Source of the DNA: Chloroflexota bacterium
GTDB taxonomy: Bacteria; Chloroflexota; Anaerolineae; Ardenticatenales; Ardenticatenaceae
DNA: 15,992 nt
Assembly: GCA_003520455.1 (NCBI GenBank)
Contig: DOUV01000901.1
Coordinates: 1 to 15,992, forward strand
Direction: 5' to 3'
This document shows, in pieces, positions 6,941-14,720 of this stretch (its first letter is position 1; each line of letters opens with the position of its first letter). Made by a program: the position numbers and the translations under genes. The notes beneath the pieces are model-generated. The model ran no database searches and had not been told where the DNA came from. It was given only the letters and a program-made list of their open reading frames with translations.

Positions 6941-8527
6941 ATGGGACGGACTGACAGGCAACTTCCCGGCCTCCTCAACCAATTACGCTGGGTAATTCCT
7001 GCCCTGATGGCCACCCTCGGGGTCGGCTACACCCTGATTGAGCACTTCCTGATTAGCTCTCATTCCATAGCCTCGGCTCACGTCCTTCGCGAGGTGCTTG
7101 TCATTGGTACCGTTGGGCCTACGGTGGCCTGGTGGCTTCTGACCTGGGCCACCAACATTGCGCGCTCCAGACAGCAGGCTGAGGAGGCCCTCGCGCAGCG
7201 GAATCGTGAGCAGATTGCCATCGCCCAGGAGAACGTGCGCCTCCTTCACGAGGCCCGCCAGCGATTTCAGGCCATGACGGCGCTTCACGAGACCTCCCTC
7301 GATATCGTGTCGGAGTTGAACCGCGAGCAGGTGTTGCAGGCCATTCTGCAGCGCGCGGCCGACCTGTTGGGTGCACAGGGGGGCTCGTTGGGGATTTATG
7401 AACCCGAGACCAACCTGGTCCGCAAGATTGCCATCCACAACTTACCGGCGAAGTACCGCGGGGCCACGCTGCCCTTGGGCGAAGGGGTGGCCGGCAAGGT
7501 GGTAGCGACCGGCGAGCCGCTGATTGTCAACGATTACCTCCAGTGGACAGGACGCAGTGAGACATTCGCGGACACCCCGTATGATGCCCTGCTCGGGGTC
7601 CCCTTGCGCTGGCAAGGGGAAGTCGTCGGTTGCCTGGACGTGCTGGACCTGGGAGAGCGACGTCCGTTCAGCGAGGAAGACATCTGGTTATTGAGCTCCT
7701 TCGCCGACCTGGCCTCCATCGCGATCAAGAATGCCGATCTGCATGAGCGATTGGTTCATCTCGGCCAGGAACTGGAACGCAAGGTCGAGCAGAGAACCAA
7801 TGAGCTCGTCCAGGCCCAGGAGGCGTTAGCCCAGAAGACGGAACAGCTCCAGCGGCTGCTGGCCGCCACGGTTCATATCCAGGAAGAAGAACGAGTCCGT
7901 ATCGCCCGAGACTTGCACGATGGGTCGAATCAGTTGATCACCGGGACGCTGTATGAAATTCAGGCCGCCCATGAGAGCATTCTGGCCCAACGCCCCGCGG
8001 TGGCCCTGGAGAAACTGGGGATTATCAAGGGTCTGCTCCGAAAAATCGAAGCCGAAAACCAGCGGATCATCTCTGGGCTCCGCCCGCCACTCCTCGACGC
8101 TCAAGGGCTGGTGCCCGCTCTGAAATGGCACGCCCGTACCGCCCAGGACCGCTCCCAGATTGCCTGCTCGATCCAGGTGTCCGGCCAGCCCCGCCGGCTA
8201 TCGCCGGAAGCCGAGACGGCCGTCTACCGGATTGTGCAGGAATCGCTGAATAATGTGATGGCGCATGCCCAGGCACAGACGGTTGAAATTCGGGTGAGTT
8301 TCAGGCCGGCACGGCTGTGCGTCATCGTCGAGGATGATGGCACGGGGTTCGACGTCGAAAGTGTACTCGCGACTGCGCCGGGCCAGATGGGCTTGATCGG
8401 CATGCGAGAGCGGGCCGAGAGCATTGGCGGCCAGCTGAAGGTCCGGTCACTGCCGGGTCATGGGACCCGAATCGTGCTCAACCTGCCCTTGGCGGCCGAG
8501 TTGGTACCAGCAAGATCACCCAGTTGA
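6941..8527 (+). CDS. GAF-domain sensor histidine kinase (NarL-partner type, HisKA_3)
   Basis: Membrane-bound two-component kinase, 528 aa. Two membrane segments near the N-terminus (about 17-38 and 50-70) with almost no exterior loop, a helical stretch (75-125), a GAF domain (about 127-266), a coiled coil (267-310), then a HisKA_3 dimerisation domain with phospho-acceptor His326 in ARDLHDGS, and a compact ATPase domain with N-box ESLNN (434-438), DDGTGF (465-470) and GLIGMRERAESIGG. The lack of a large exterior domain suggests that the GAF domain senses an internal signal, possibly redox or a small ligand; the ligand is not visible. Start ATG 6941 has only a poor ribosome site (CAGG, 8-11 nt upstream). 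Its partner is the response regulator at 9081. It is divergent from mocA and upstream of the molybdenum-enzyme operon, a possible target by position only. Confidence 0.9.
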   Translation: MGRTDRQLPGLLNQLRWVIPALMATLGVGYTLIEHFLISSHSIASAHVLREVLVIGTVGPTVAWWLLTWATNIARSRQQAEEALAQRNREQIAIAQENVRLLHEARQRFQAMTALHETSLDIVSELNREQVLQAILQRAADLLGAQGGSLGIYEPETNLVRKIAIHNLPAKYRGATLPLGEGVAGKVVATGEPLIVNDYLQWTGRSETFADTPYDALLGVPLRWQGEVVGCLDVLDLGERRPFSEEDIWLLSSFADLASIAIKNADLHERLVHLGQELERKVEQRTNELVQAQEALAQKTEQLQRLLAATVHIQEEERVRIARDLHDGSNQLITGTLYEIQAAHESILAQRPAVALEKLGIIKGLLRKIEAENQRIISGLRPPLLDAQGLVPALKWHARTAQDRSQIACSIQVSGQPRRLSPEAETAVYRIVQESLNNVMAHAQAQTVEIRVSFRPARLCVIVEDDGTGFDVESVLATAPGQMGLIGMRERAESIGGQLKVRSLPGHGTRIVLNLPLAAELVPARSPS

Positions 8528-8574
8528 CCGATCAAAGTCTTGTTTCATCGCATCCAGGTAGAGGAGAACCGAGT

Positions 8575-9048
8575 ATGAATGGGGGCGAACGGGATGCCCT
8601 GCGCCAGATCTCCTACGGCCTGTACGTACTGACTACAGTACGCGGGCCGGACGTGAACGCGATCACCTGTAACTGGTTAACTCAAATTTCCTTTGAGCCG
8701 CTCGCAGTCGTCGTTGCCATCGAGAAACAGAGCCGTTCCCACCAACTTCTCAAAGAGAGCGGCGTCTTTGCCATCAACATCCTCGGCAAGGATCAGACCT
8801 CGCTGGCCCGGCGTATGGCTGTCCCCCACCGGATCAACCCCCACAAACTGGCCGGAGTGACGCATCACCCCGGTGTGACGGGCGCCCCATTGCTCGATGA
8901 GGCCATCGCCTTTCTGGAGTGTGAGGTCCGGCAGGTAGTGGAGGTGGATGGCGACCACACGCTCTTCGTTGCTGACGTCGTGGCGGGTGCAGCGACGAGA
9001 GCCGGAGAACCCCTGACCCTGAAAGAAGCGCGCCTGCAATACAAGTGA
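8575..9048 (+). CDS. Flavin reductase-like (FMN-binding split-barrel) protein
   Basis: 157 aa, similar to the flavin reductase domain family, whose members bind FMN or FAD and often reduce it with NAD(P)H. Visible: 'GLYVLTTVRGPDVNAITCNW' (15-34), 'TQISFEPLAVVVAIEK' (36-51), 'SRSHQLLKESGVFAINIL' (53-70) and the late 'HTLFVADVV' (128-136), in the family's usual order. I chose ATG 8575 because GAGGAG lies 8 nt upstream; a TTG at 8524 overlapping the kinase stop is possible but gives an unconserved extension. It lies 47 nt after the kinase and 32 nt before the response regulator, so all three probably share a transcript. The enzyme activity is not proven; it may be a flavin-binding sensor accessory. 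Confidence 0.85.
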   Translation: MNGGERDALRQISYGLYVLTTVRGPDVNAITCNWLTQISFEPLAVVVAIEKQSRSHQLLKESGVFAINILGKDQTSLARRMAVPHRINPHKLAGVTHHPGVTGAPLLDEAIAFLECEVRQVVEVDGDHTLFVADVVAGAATRAGEPLTLKEARLQYK

Positions 9049-9080
9049 AATCATGCTCGATCCTGGAAGGAAATAAAGCG

Positions 9081-9722
9081 ATGGAACAGATACGCGTTCT
9101 CGTCATCGACGATCATCCGGTGGTACGCCGGGGCCTCCAAAGCCTGCTCTCCCAGTATCCGTACATTGAGATCGTGGGCGCCGAGGAAGGTGGACCAGCG
9201 GCGCTGGAACTCATCGCCAGTATGCGACCGGACGTGATTCTACTGGACGTGCGCCTGGCCGGTTTCAGTGGGCTGGAGTTGGCGCGGCAATTGCGCCGGA
9301 TGCCTGTCGAGTCACGAATCATCATCCTCACGTCATATGAAGACGAAGCCTACCTGCTTGAGGCGGCTCAGGCCGGCGTGCACGGTTACTTGCTGAAGAG
9401 CAGTTCGGCCGAGGTCCTGGCTGAAGCAATCCGGGCTGTCTACACCGGCGAGCGTCAACTCAGCGCGGAGCTCGCCGGCAAGGCCCTGCAGCACTTGCAG
9501 ACATTGAGCCAGTCCCAGGTTCAATCCGAAACTGGTCTGTCCGAGCAGGAACTTCAACTTCTGCAACTCATGGCCAGCGGTGCCACTACTCACGACATGA
9601 GCCAGACGCTCTTTTTCAGCGAACGCACCGTCAAGCGAAAGATCCAGGATGTCCTCTCCAAGCTCGGAGCGGCCAGCCGGGCCCAGGCGGTGGCTGAAGC
9701 GTTCAAGCGCGGCTTGCTCTAA
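9081..9722 (+). CDS. NarL/FixJ-family response regulator
   Basis: 213 aa. Receiver domain residues 4-120 with acidic pair Asp10-Asp11, phospho-acceptor Asp56 (ILLDVR), Thr84 and Lys106. A LuxR-type helix-turn-helix follows at about 152-213 ('LSEQELQLLQLMASGATTHD', then FSERTVKRKIQDVLSKLG). The linker (130-152) is Gln/Ser-rich. The frame is open from 9045, but ATG 9081 begins the conserved IRVLVIDDHPVV and has GGAAGG about 10 nt upstream. Cognate to the HisKA_3 kinase at 6941. Its regulon is unknown; the Mo-enzyme operon 300 nt downstream is the nearest candidate. Confidence 0.92.
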   Translation: MEQIRVLVIDDHPVVRRGLQSLLSQYPYIEIVGAEEGGPAALELIASMRPDVILLDVRLAGFSGLELARQLRRMPVESRIIILTSYEDEAYLLEAAQAGVHGYLLKSSSAEVLAEAIRAVYTGERQLSAELAGKALQHLQTLSQSQVQSETGLSEQELQLLQLMASGATTHDMSQTLFFSERTVKRKIQDVLSKLGAASRAQAVAEAFKRGLL

Positions 9723-9725
9723 TCT

Positions 9726-9745
9726 CCCTCACTGGCATGTGAGGG
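9726..9745 (+). terminator. Candidate U-less terminator hairpin after the response regulator
   Basis: A perfect 7-bp stem CCCTCAC/GTGAGGG with a 6-nt loop begins 3 nt after the response-regulator stop codon. No U-tract follows, so it may be a weak terminator or an mRNA-end stabiliser. Confidence 0.4.
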
Positions 9746-9970
9746 CCAGGTTCGCGACCCTTCTGCCTTTCAAACTCTTCCCCCACAGACGATCCCGCTT
9801 GCGCTTTCTGACAAAGTGGCACTTTTAGGCCATTCGCTGGCCCGAGTGGCCCTTGAATTTTTGCTCCCCGCAGAGTCAATATTAGTAAGGCAGGGAAACG
9901 TATAGCCGCACTGAACTGAAGAACCAATCGCCTGGAAGTATCCTTCGCCTTTAAACCTCGTGCAGGCAGG

Positions 9971-10005
9971 ATGGATGGATGGATGGATGGATGGATGGAT
10001 GGATG
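9971..10005 (+). repeat. ATGG tetranucleotide tandem repeat (8 units plus ATG)
   Basis: Eight uninterrupted ATGG copies plus ATG, preceded by degenerate CAGG units, end 10 nt before ATG 10016 of the short helical-protein gene. Tetranucleotide tracts of this kind can change length by slipped replication. Because ATG recurs every 4 nt, all three frames always contain start codons, so a length change would not simply switch the gene off; it would alter the spacing of GGATGG motifs, which loosely resemble a ribosome site, and of the promoter. Confidence 0.9.
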
Positions 10006-10015
10006 TGTGGTACTG

Positions 10016-10288
10016 ATGACCCCGCCTCTCGACCTTGCCAGCCGTCTGTTACGATTTGAGCAGCAACTTGAAGCCTACCAAAAACTCCACACCGACGAAC
10101 TGGCCGAGTTGTGGCGAGTGCTACGTGAGTGCAAACGCGAGATCGCGTCCGCCCTGGCGGATCAGCCACGGGACGAGGAGGCCGATGGAACCGCCCGTGG
10201 CGTCGGTCCGGCGGGAGTGGAGCGTGACGAGTGGCCCCTGCAGGGTGACGACGGTCGGGAGAGCCGCCAATCCGACCGACCAGGATAG
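10016..10288 (+). CDS. Short helical protein with EQQL-AY-LH-DEL motif, first gene of the Mo-enzyme operon
   Basis: 90 aa with no recognised family. Residues about 10-45 form a strongly amphipathic, probably coiled-coil helix (LLRFEQQLEAYQKLHTDELA region); the rest is polar, rich in Asp, Glu, Gly and Arg, and probably disordered. It is clearly related to the 85-aa product at 15707: R-x-E-Q-Q-L-x-A-(Y/F)-x-x-(L/M)-H-x-x-E-L-x-E-L is shared. The frame is open through the ATGG repeat from 9971, which would add M-D-G-W repeats, but ATG 10016 begins the conserved part. No clear ribosome site is present, only repeat-derived GGATG. It lies 58 nt before the 2Fe-2S subunit gene. The relation to another gene in the same cluster is the main argument that it is real; function unknown. 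Confidence 0.65.
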   Translation: MTPPLDLASRLLRFEQQLEAYQKLHTDELAELWRVLRECKREIASALADQPRDEEADGTARGVGPAGVERDEWPLQGDDGRESRQSDRPG

Positions 10289-10346
10289 AGGCTAAGCCGG
10301 GCAAGGCCTGTTTGACTGCTGTTTTGGCACACCAGGAGGTAAGACC

Positions 10347-11078
10347 ATGGCAGATGAAGAAAAAGTTCCCATCAAGCAATCGCCAGAGGAGGAGGCACCA
10401 ATAAAAGTGTCGCGCCGGGACTTCCTCATCGGGTCCGGCGCGGGCGTCATCGTCACGGGTGCCGCCGCCGCGGGCTACATCGCGCTGAGCCCACCCAAGC
10501 AGGTGGAAGTCGTCAAGGAAGTCCCCAAAGAAGTCGTCAGAGAAGTCACCAAAGAAGCGCCGGCGGCCGGAGAGGCGGCACCTGCTGTCCAGGCGCGTGA
10601 GGTGATCGCGGGTCCCATGCTTGTCAGCCTGCGCGTCAACGGCCGGGATTACGAGGTCATCGTCGAGCCGCAGAGCACCCTGGCTGACGTTTTACGGCGC
10701 GACCTCGGCCTGACAGGGACTCACATTGGCTGCAACGGCTCCTACTGCAGCGCCTGTACAGTGTTGGTGGACGGCGTGGCCGAAAACTCCTGCTCGTTGC
10801 TGGCCATCCGTGAGACCGGCAAGGAGATCACGACCATCGAGGGCCTGGAGGTGGACGGCAAATTGCACCCCGTGCAGCAGGCATTCTGGGAGCAGATGGG
10901 GTACCAGTGTGGCTTCTGCACATCAGGCCAGATGATGAGGGCGGTGGAACTGCTCAACAACGTGAAGAACCCGACCGAGGAACAGATCCTACGCCACCTG
11001 TCCGGCAACATGTGCAAGTGCAGCGCCTATCCCAATATCCTCAGGGCCGTCCAAGAAGCGGCAAAGATGATGGCCTAA
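10347..11078 (+). CDS. Tat-exported 2Fe-2S subunit of molybdenum hydroxylase (PaoA-like)
   Basis: 243 aa small subunit that relays electrons from the Mo site. Tat signal: SRRDFLIG (22-29) followed by a hydrophobic stretch to about residue 47; then a linker of repeated K-E-V units (53-71). Plant-type 2Fe-2S site Cys129, 134, 137 and 149; second 2Fe-2S domain with Cys188, 191, 223 and 225. All eight ligands are present. In the xanthine-oxidase family a Tat signal on this subunit is a hallmark of PaoA (YagT) of E. coli, whose partner subunits are exported with it. It might stay membrane-anchored if the signal is not cleaved. AGGAGGT lies 6 nt before the ATG. Followed 10 nt later by the large subunit. 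Confidence 0.93.
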   Translation: MADEEKVPIKQSPEEEAPIKVSRRDFLIGSGAGVIVTGAAAAGYIALSPPKQVEVVKEVPKEVVREVTKEAPAAGEAAPAVQAREVIAGPMLVSLRVNGRDYEVIVEPQSTLADVLRRDLGLTGTHIGCNGSYCSACTVLVDGVAENSCSLLAIRETGKEITTIEGLEVDGKLHPVQQAFWEQMGYQCGFCTSGQMMRAVELLNNVKNPTEEQILRHLSGNMCKCSAYPNILRAVQEAAKMMA

Positions 11079-11088
11079 GAAGGGGGGC

Positions 11089-13521
11089 ATGATGTCTACG
11101 AAGAATTCCAGGATTACGTCCATACATTACGAGACGCTGACGCCAGAGGAAAAACAGTTCGTCACCGTCTATGGTCTGGAGGCCCTCGATCGAGCGGTGA
11201 AGATGGGTCCCTCCACCGCACCTCGGGCTCGGCCGGCGGGTGAGGAAGGCCCGTTCAATCTCATCGGCAAGGAGCACCCGGACATTGAGGGCTACAAGAT
11301 CGTTACCGGTAAGGCCCGCTATACGGTGGATGTCTACCTGCCCGACATGCTTTATGTCAGGGTCAAACGCAGCCCGCTGCCTCACGCCCGCGTGAAGAGC
11401 ATCGATACGAGCAAGGCTGAACAGTTACCCGGCGTCTTCGCCCTCATGACCCACAAAGACGTTCCGGAGAAAATGACCGCAGGCGGCCGGCCGATTCTCG
11501 CCTCTGAGGCATCACTGGTGGGTGATGGCGTGGTAGCCGTAGCGGCCATCAACGAAACCGTCGCGGAGGATGCGCTCAATCTGGTCGAGGTCGAGTACGA
11601 GCAGCTCCCATTTGTTCTCGACGCCCGCGAGGGCGAAAAACCGGGCGCACCGCTCGCGCGCAGCGATCTCGAGTCGAACCTCGCGGGCAAGCCGTTCAAA
11701 GCCGAGCGCGGCGACGTGTCGGCGGGCTTTGCCGAGGCTGATCTGGTAGTTGAGCACGCGATTGACACCCAGGATGAAGAGCACGTGGCCATGGAGCCCC
11801 ACGCGGTGATCGCCAGGTGGGAAGGCGACCGGCTGACAGTGTGGATCAGCAGCCAGTACACCCACAGCACAGCCAACCTTCTGGCTGCAAGCTTCGGTCT
11901 GCCCAAGAGTCATGTGCGCGTCATCGCCGAGTACACCGGCGGTGGCTGGGGGGACAAGGCCGGCATCGCCTACCCCTACATCCTGCTAACCGCCTTGCTG
12001 GCCAAGAAGGCCGACCGGCCGGTGCGCTACGAGCTCAGCCGCACCGATGTCTTTCTGGAGACCAGCCATCACTATCCGGTCTACCAGACCCTCAAGATGG
12101 GCTTCAAGAAGGACGGCACTATTACCGCCATCCAGGCCCGCGCGGTCGTCAACGCCGGTGCCTACAGCCCGTTCGCAGCCTTCCTGGCGGCCGACACGCT
12201 GAACGCCGCGCGAGTGGAGTATACCTGCGCCAACATCAATCTGGAGGGCGTCGGCGTGATCACCAACACGGCCGTTGCCGGCGCGCGGCGCTGCGTGGGC
12301 GAGCCGTCGGGTCTGTTCTCACTCGAGACGCTGATGGATGAGGCGGCGGAGAAGCTGGGCATGGACCCGGTCGAATTGCGGTTGAAGAATATCAACGAGA
12401 CCGGCGACCCCGACGCTGAGAAACCCTGGTCCAGCAACGGCCTGCGCGAGGCGATCCTCAAGGGCGCCGAGGCCTTCCGCTGGAAAGAGCGCTGGAAGGG
12501 CTGGGACGCGGTCGGTAAGAGTGAGGGCCCGATCAAGCGCGGTGTCGGTTTCATGGCCCTGTCATCGAACAAAGGCTCCAAGAGCCCGCCCATGACGGCT
12601 GTTGTCGAGATCCCCACCGATGGCTCGATTCTGGTCGTGCAGGGCGGGGCCCACATTGGAGGCCCGCAGCGCACCACCTTTGCCATCATCGCTGCCGAGG
12701 CCCTCGGTGCGTCCCTGGATCAGGTTCACGTCACCACGCCGGACACCGAGTTCACCAGCGACACGGGCGTCGTCGCCGGCAGCCGGGCCACGAAGTCGAT
12801 CGGCCTGGCGGTCAAGGCGGCCGCCGAGGACGCTCGCCAGCAACTGCTGGAATACGCGGCTGGCAAGTTCACCAAGGACCTGGAGAAGGACGTCAAGCCC
12901 GAGCAACTCGCCGTGAAGGATGGCCTCATCTCGATCAAGGACGACTCCTCCGCCAAACCGATCACGTTCAAAGACGCGGTTGCCTCTGGATTCGTGATCG
13001 TAGACGGCCAGCCGATCCCTTCTGCGGCGACCATCATCGGCCGGGGCGCCGTGCCGCCCGAGACGCACTACGCCCAGCAGACCTACGGCGCGGCCTTCTA
13101 TGAGGTGGAGGTGAACACGGAGACCGGCGTTGTTCGGGTCACGGACGCACTCCAGGCCCACGATGTCGGCCGAGTCATCAATCTGTTGGGTCTGCGTAAC
13201 CAGGTAGAGGGCGGTGCCGTTCAGGGTATAGGCTTTGCACTCACCGAGAACTTCAAGTACGACGCGGCCACCGGCATCCCGGTCAGCGCCAACCTGGACG
13301 ACTACAAAATGATGATGATCAACACGACGCCACCGATTACGGCCCTGTTCGTCGAGTCGAACGACGCCATCGGGCCATTCGGCGCCAAGGGTATCGGTGA
13401 ACCAGCCCTCGGGATGGCAGCGCCTGCCGTTGCCAACGCGATCTACCACGCGGCGGGCGTCCGACTGAAGTCGCTCCCCATGATCCCGAAGAAGGTCATG
13501 GACGCGCTCAAAGCCGTCTAA
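11089..13521 (+). CDS. Molybdopterin-binding large subunit, aldehyde oxidoreductase-type (PaoC-like)
   Basis: 810 aa catalytic subunit of the xanthine-oxidase family, expected to hydroxylate an aldehyde or N-heterocycle using water. The usual domains appear in order after an N-terminal extension of about 55 residues: 'ARYTVDVYLPDMLYVRVKRS', 'HVAMEPH' (232-238), 'GGGWGDK' (284-290, where most relatives have GGGFG), 'ARRCVGEPSGLFSLE' (399-413), 'GGAHIGGPQRT' (519-529), DTGVVAGSRAT (558-568), and catalytic Glu771 in GIGEPALG. RxxGE-xxG fits PaoC-type enzymes (RAPGEAxG); it is not the AYxCSFR loop of CO dehydrogenase. No export signal: co-export with the Tat subunit is likely. ATG 11092 has better ribosome-site spacing than 11089. 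The substrate cannot be read from the sequence. Confidence 0.92.
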   Translation: MMSTKNSRITSIHYETLTPEEKQFVTVYGLEALDRAVKMGPSTAPRARPAGEEGPFNLIGKEHPDIEGYKIVTGKARYTVDVYLPDMLYVRVKRSPLPHARVKSIDTSKAEQLPGVFALMTHKDVPEKMTAGGRPILASEASLVGDGVVAVAAINETVAEDALNLVEVEYEQLPFVLDAREGEKPGAPLARSDLESNLAGKPFKAERGDVSAGFAEADLVVEHAIDTQDEEHVAMEPHAVIARWEGDRLTVWISSQYTHSTANLLAASFGLPKSHVRVIAEYTGGGWGDKAGIAYPYILLTALLAKKADRPVRYELSRTDVFLETSHHYPVYQTLKMGFKKDGTITAIQARAVVNAGAYSPFAAFLAADTLNAARVEYTCANINLEGVGVITNTAVAGARRCVGEPSGLFSLETLMDEAAEKLGMDPVELRLKNINETGDPDAEKPWSSNGLREAILKGAEAFRWKERWKGWDAVGKSEGPIKRGVGFMALSSNKGSKSPPMTAVVEIPTDGSILVVQGGAHIGGPQRTTFAIIAAEALGASLDQVHVTTPDTEFTSDTGVVAGSRATKSIGLAVKAAAEDARQQLLEYAAGKFTKDLEKDVKPEQLAVKDGLISIKDDSSAKPITFKDAVASGFVIVDGQPIPSAATIIGRGAVPPETHYAQQTYGAAFYEVEVNTETGVVRVTDALQAHDVGRVINLLGLRNQVEGGAVQGIGFALTENFKYDAATGIPVSANLDDYKMMMINTTPPITALFVESNDAIGPFGAKGIGEPALGMAAPAVANAIYHAAGVRLKSLPMIPKKVMDALKAV

Positions 13522-13553
13522 CTGGACAGGGCATTGTGATTTAGGAGGAAGCC

Positions 13554-14546
13554 ATGCGAAGCCTAAAGTATTATTCGGCGACCAGTTGGGAAGATGCCGT
13601 TGATGCCCTGACCAAACACGAGAATAGTCAGGTAATCGCCGGCGGGAGTGACCTCTTAGGATGGGTAAAGGATGACCTGCATGGTCCCGGTGCGCCTCGA
13701 GCAGAGGTGCTGGTGGATATCCGCACCATTCCCGACACCAGCTACATCAATTTCGACGCCAGTTCGGGTCTCAAGCTCGGGGCGCTGACAAACCTCACGA
13801 CCATCGAAGAGTCGTCTGTGGTCCAGCAGAATTATCCGGGATTAGCTCTGGCCGCCGGTGCGCCCGCATCGCCATCGATCCGCAACACGGGCACGCTCGG
13901 CGGCAATCTTCTCCAGCGGCCGCGCTGCTGGTACCTGCGCGGCCGGGAGTTCCCCTGCTACAAGAAGGGGGGCGATTTCTGCTTCGCGGTGACTGGCGAG
14001 AACGAGTATCACGCAATCCTCGAGGGCGAGTTGTGCTACATCGTCCACCCCTCGGACGCGGCCCCCGCCCTGGTTGCCCTGAATGCCGTAGCCAATGTCG
14101 CGACGCCAAACGGAATGAAGCAGGTCCCGTTTGATGAGTTCTTCATCGGGCCGCGCATCAACGTACTGAAGGAAACGGTACTCGAGCACAACGAGCTGTT
14201 GACGGAGGTCGCGGTTCCTCAACCGGCACCTGGCACCAAGAGCACCTTCCTGAAAGTAACCCAGCGCAATGTGTACGACTTCGCCATCGTCAGCGTCGCC
14301 GTCGCGGCGCAGATCGAAAACGGCACCTGGGTCGATGGCCGGGTGGTCCTGGGCGGTGTGGCGCCCACCCCCCATCGCTCCAAAGCAGCCGAAGAGGTGC
14401 TGAAGGGTCAGAAGATCACTGAGGCGGTCGCGAGCGAGGCGGGTCGGCGGTCGATGCTGAACGCCCGGCCCATGACGAACAACGCCTATAAGGTGGATAT
14501 TGCCCAAAATCTCATCCGAGAAGCGGTGATGAGCCTGATGGCCTAA
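13554..14546 (+). CDS. FAD subunit of molybdenum hydroxylase with extra 4-Cys cluster site (PaoB-like)
   Basis: 330 aa medium subunit that binds FAD and passes electrons on. FAD motifs: 'IAGGSDLLGW' (28-37) and 'SIRNTGTLGGNLLQ' (108-121). Cys125, 135, 143 and 161 lie in an insertion after the second motif (RPRCWYLRG, FPC, DFCF, GELCY, then HPSD). E. coli PaoB carries a 4Fe-4S cluster on four cysteines in the corresponding insertion, so the same is expected here. C-terminal CO-dehydrogenase-flavoprotein-type domain from about 210. Strong AGGAGGA ribosome site; 32 nt after the large subunit. The electron acceptor is unknown. Confidence 0.92.
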   Translation: MRSLKYYSATSWEDAVDALTKHENSQVIAGGSDLLGWVKDDLHGPGAPRAEVLVDIRTIPDTSYINFDASSGLKLGALTNLTTIEESSVVQQNYPGLALAAGAPASPSIRNTGTLGGNLLQRPRCWYLRGREFPCYKKGGDFCFAVTGENEYHAILEGELCYIVHPSDAAPALVALNAVANVATPNGMKQVPFDEFFIGPRINVLKETVLEHNELLTEVAVPQPAPGTKSTFLKVTQRNVYDFAIVSVAVAAQIENGTWVDGRVVLGGVAPTPHRSKAAEEVLKGQKITEAVASEAGRRSMLNARPMTNNAYKVDIAQNLIREAVMSLMA

Positions 14547-14576
14547 CAGGGAATCGAAGGCCGACAGCAGCGGAGT

Positions 14577-14592
14577 GCAGGCCTGGGCCTGC
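14577..14592 (+). other. Intercistronic hairpin GCAGGC-CTGG-GCCTGC
   Basis: Perfect 6-bp GC-rich stem with a 4-nt loop in the 174-nt gap between the FAD subunit and the lipoprotein, 31 nt after the stop codon. No U-tract follows, so an mRNA stabiliser or processing point is more likely than full termination. Confidence 0.35.
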
Positions 14593-14720
14593 GACGGCGT
14601 CACGAGCGCAATCGCAGGCCCACGGGATGTAATCCGCTTGCTTTTGTGGCTCGCCACCGCTGTGCGGAGCCTGCGTCGGCAGCGAAAGGAGGTACCCTCG
14701 CGATCGTCCAGGAAATTCTG

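Noticed and set aside
8524..8574. TTG start for the flavin-reductase-like gene overlapping the kinase stop
   Set aside because: ATG 8575 has GAGGAG at 8 nt and starts just before the conserved domain; the extension is not domain-like.
9820..9870. Sigma-54-type promoter (TGGCAC and TGGCCC with a later TTGC)
   Set aside because: The GG-to-GC spacing is wrong (13 nt for TGGCCC; no GC box for TGGCAC).
9951..10379. Minus-strand ORF with S-I-H-P repeats
   Set aside because: The repeats are only the ATGG tract read backwards; no ribosome site or family, and it is antisense to a gene with a relative at 15707.
12562..13449. Long minus-strand frames inside the Mo subunit gene (also 12162-12689)
   Set aside because: These are typical open shadows in GC-rich DNA opposite a well-conserved gene.
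11089..13521. Aerobic CO dehydrogenase large subunit (CoxL)
   Set aside because: The form-I loop AYxCSFR is missing; RxxGExxG, the Tat small subunit and the 4-Cys FAD subunit point to the PaoABC type.
13842..14657. Minus-strand frame (271 aa) opposite the FAD subunit
   Set aside because: Antisense to a gene with clear FAD and Cys-cluster motifs; no protein family is visible in the shadow.
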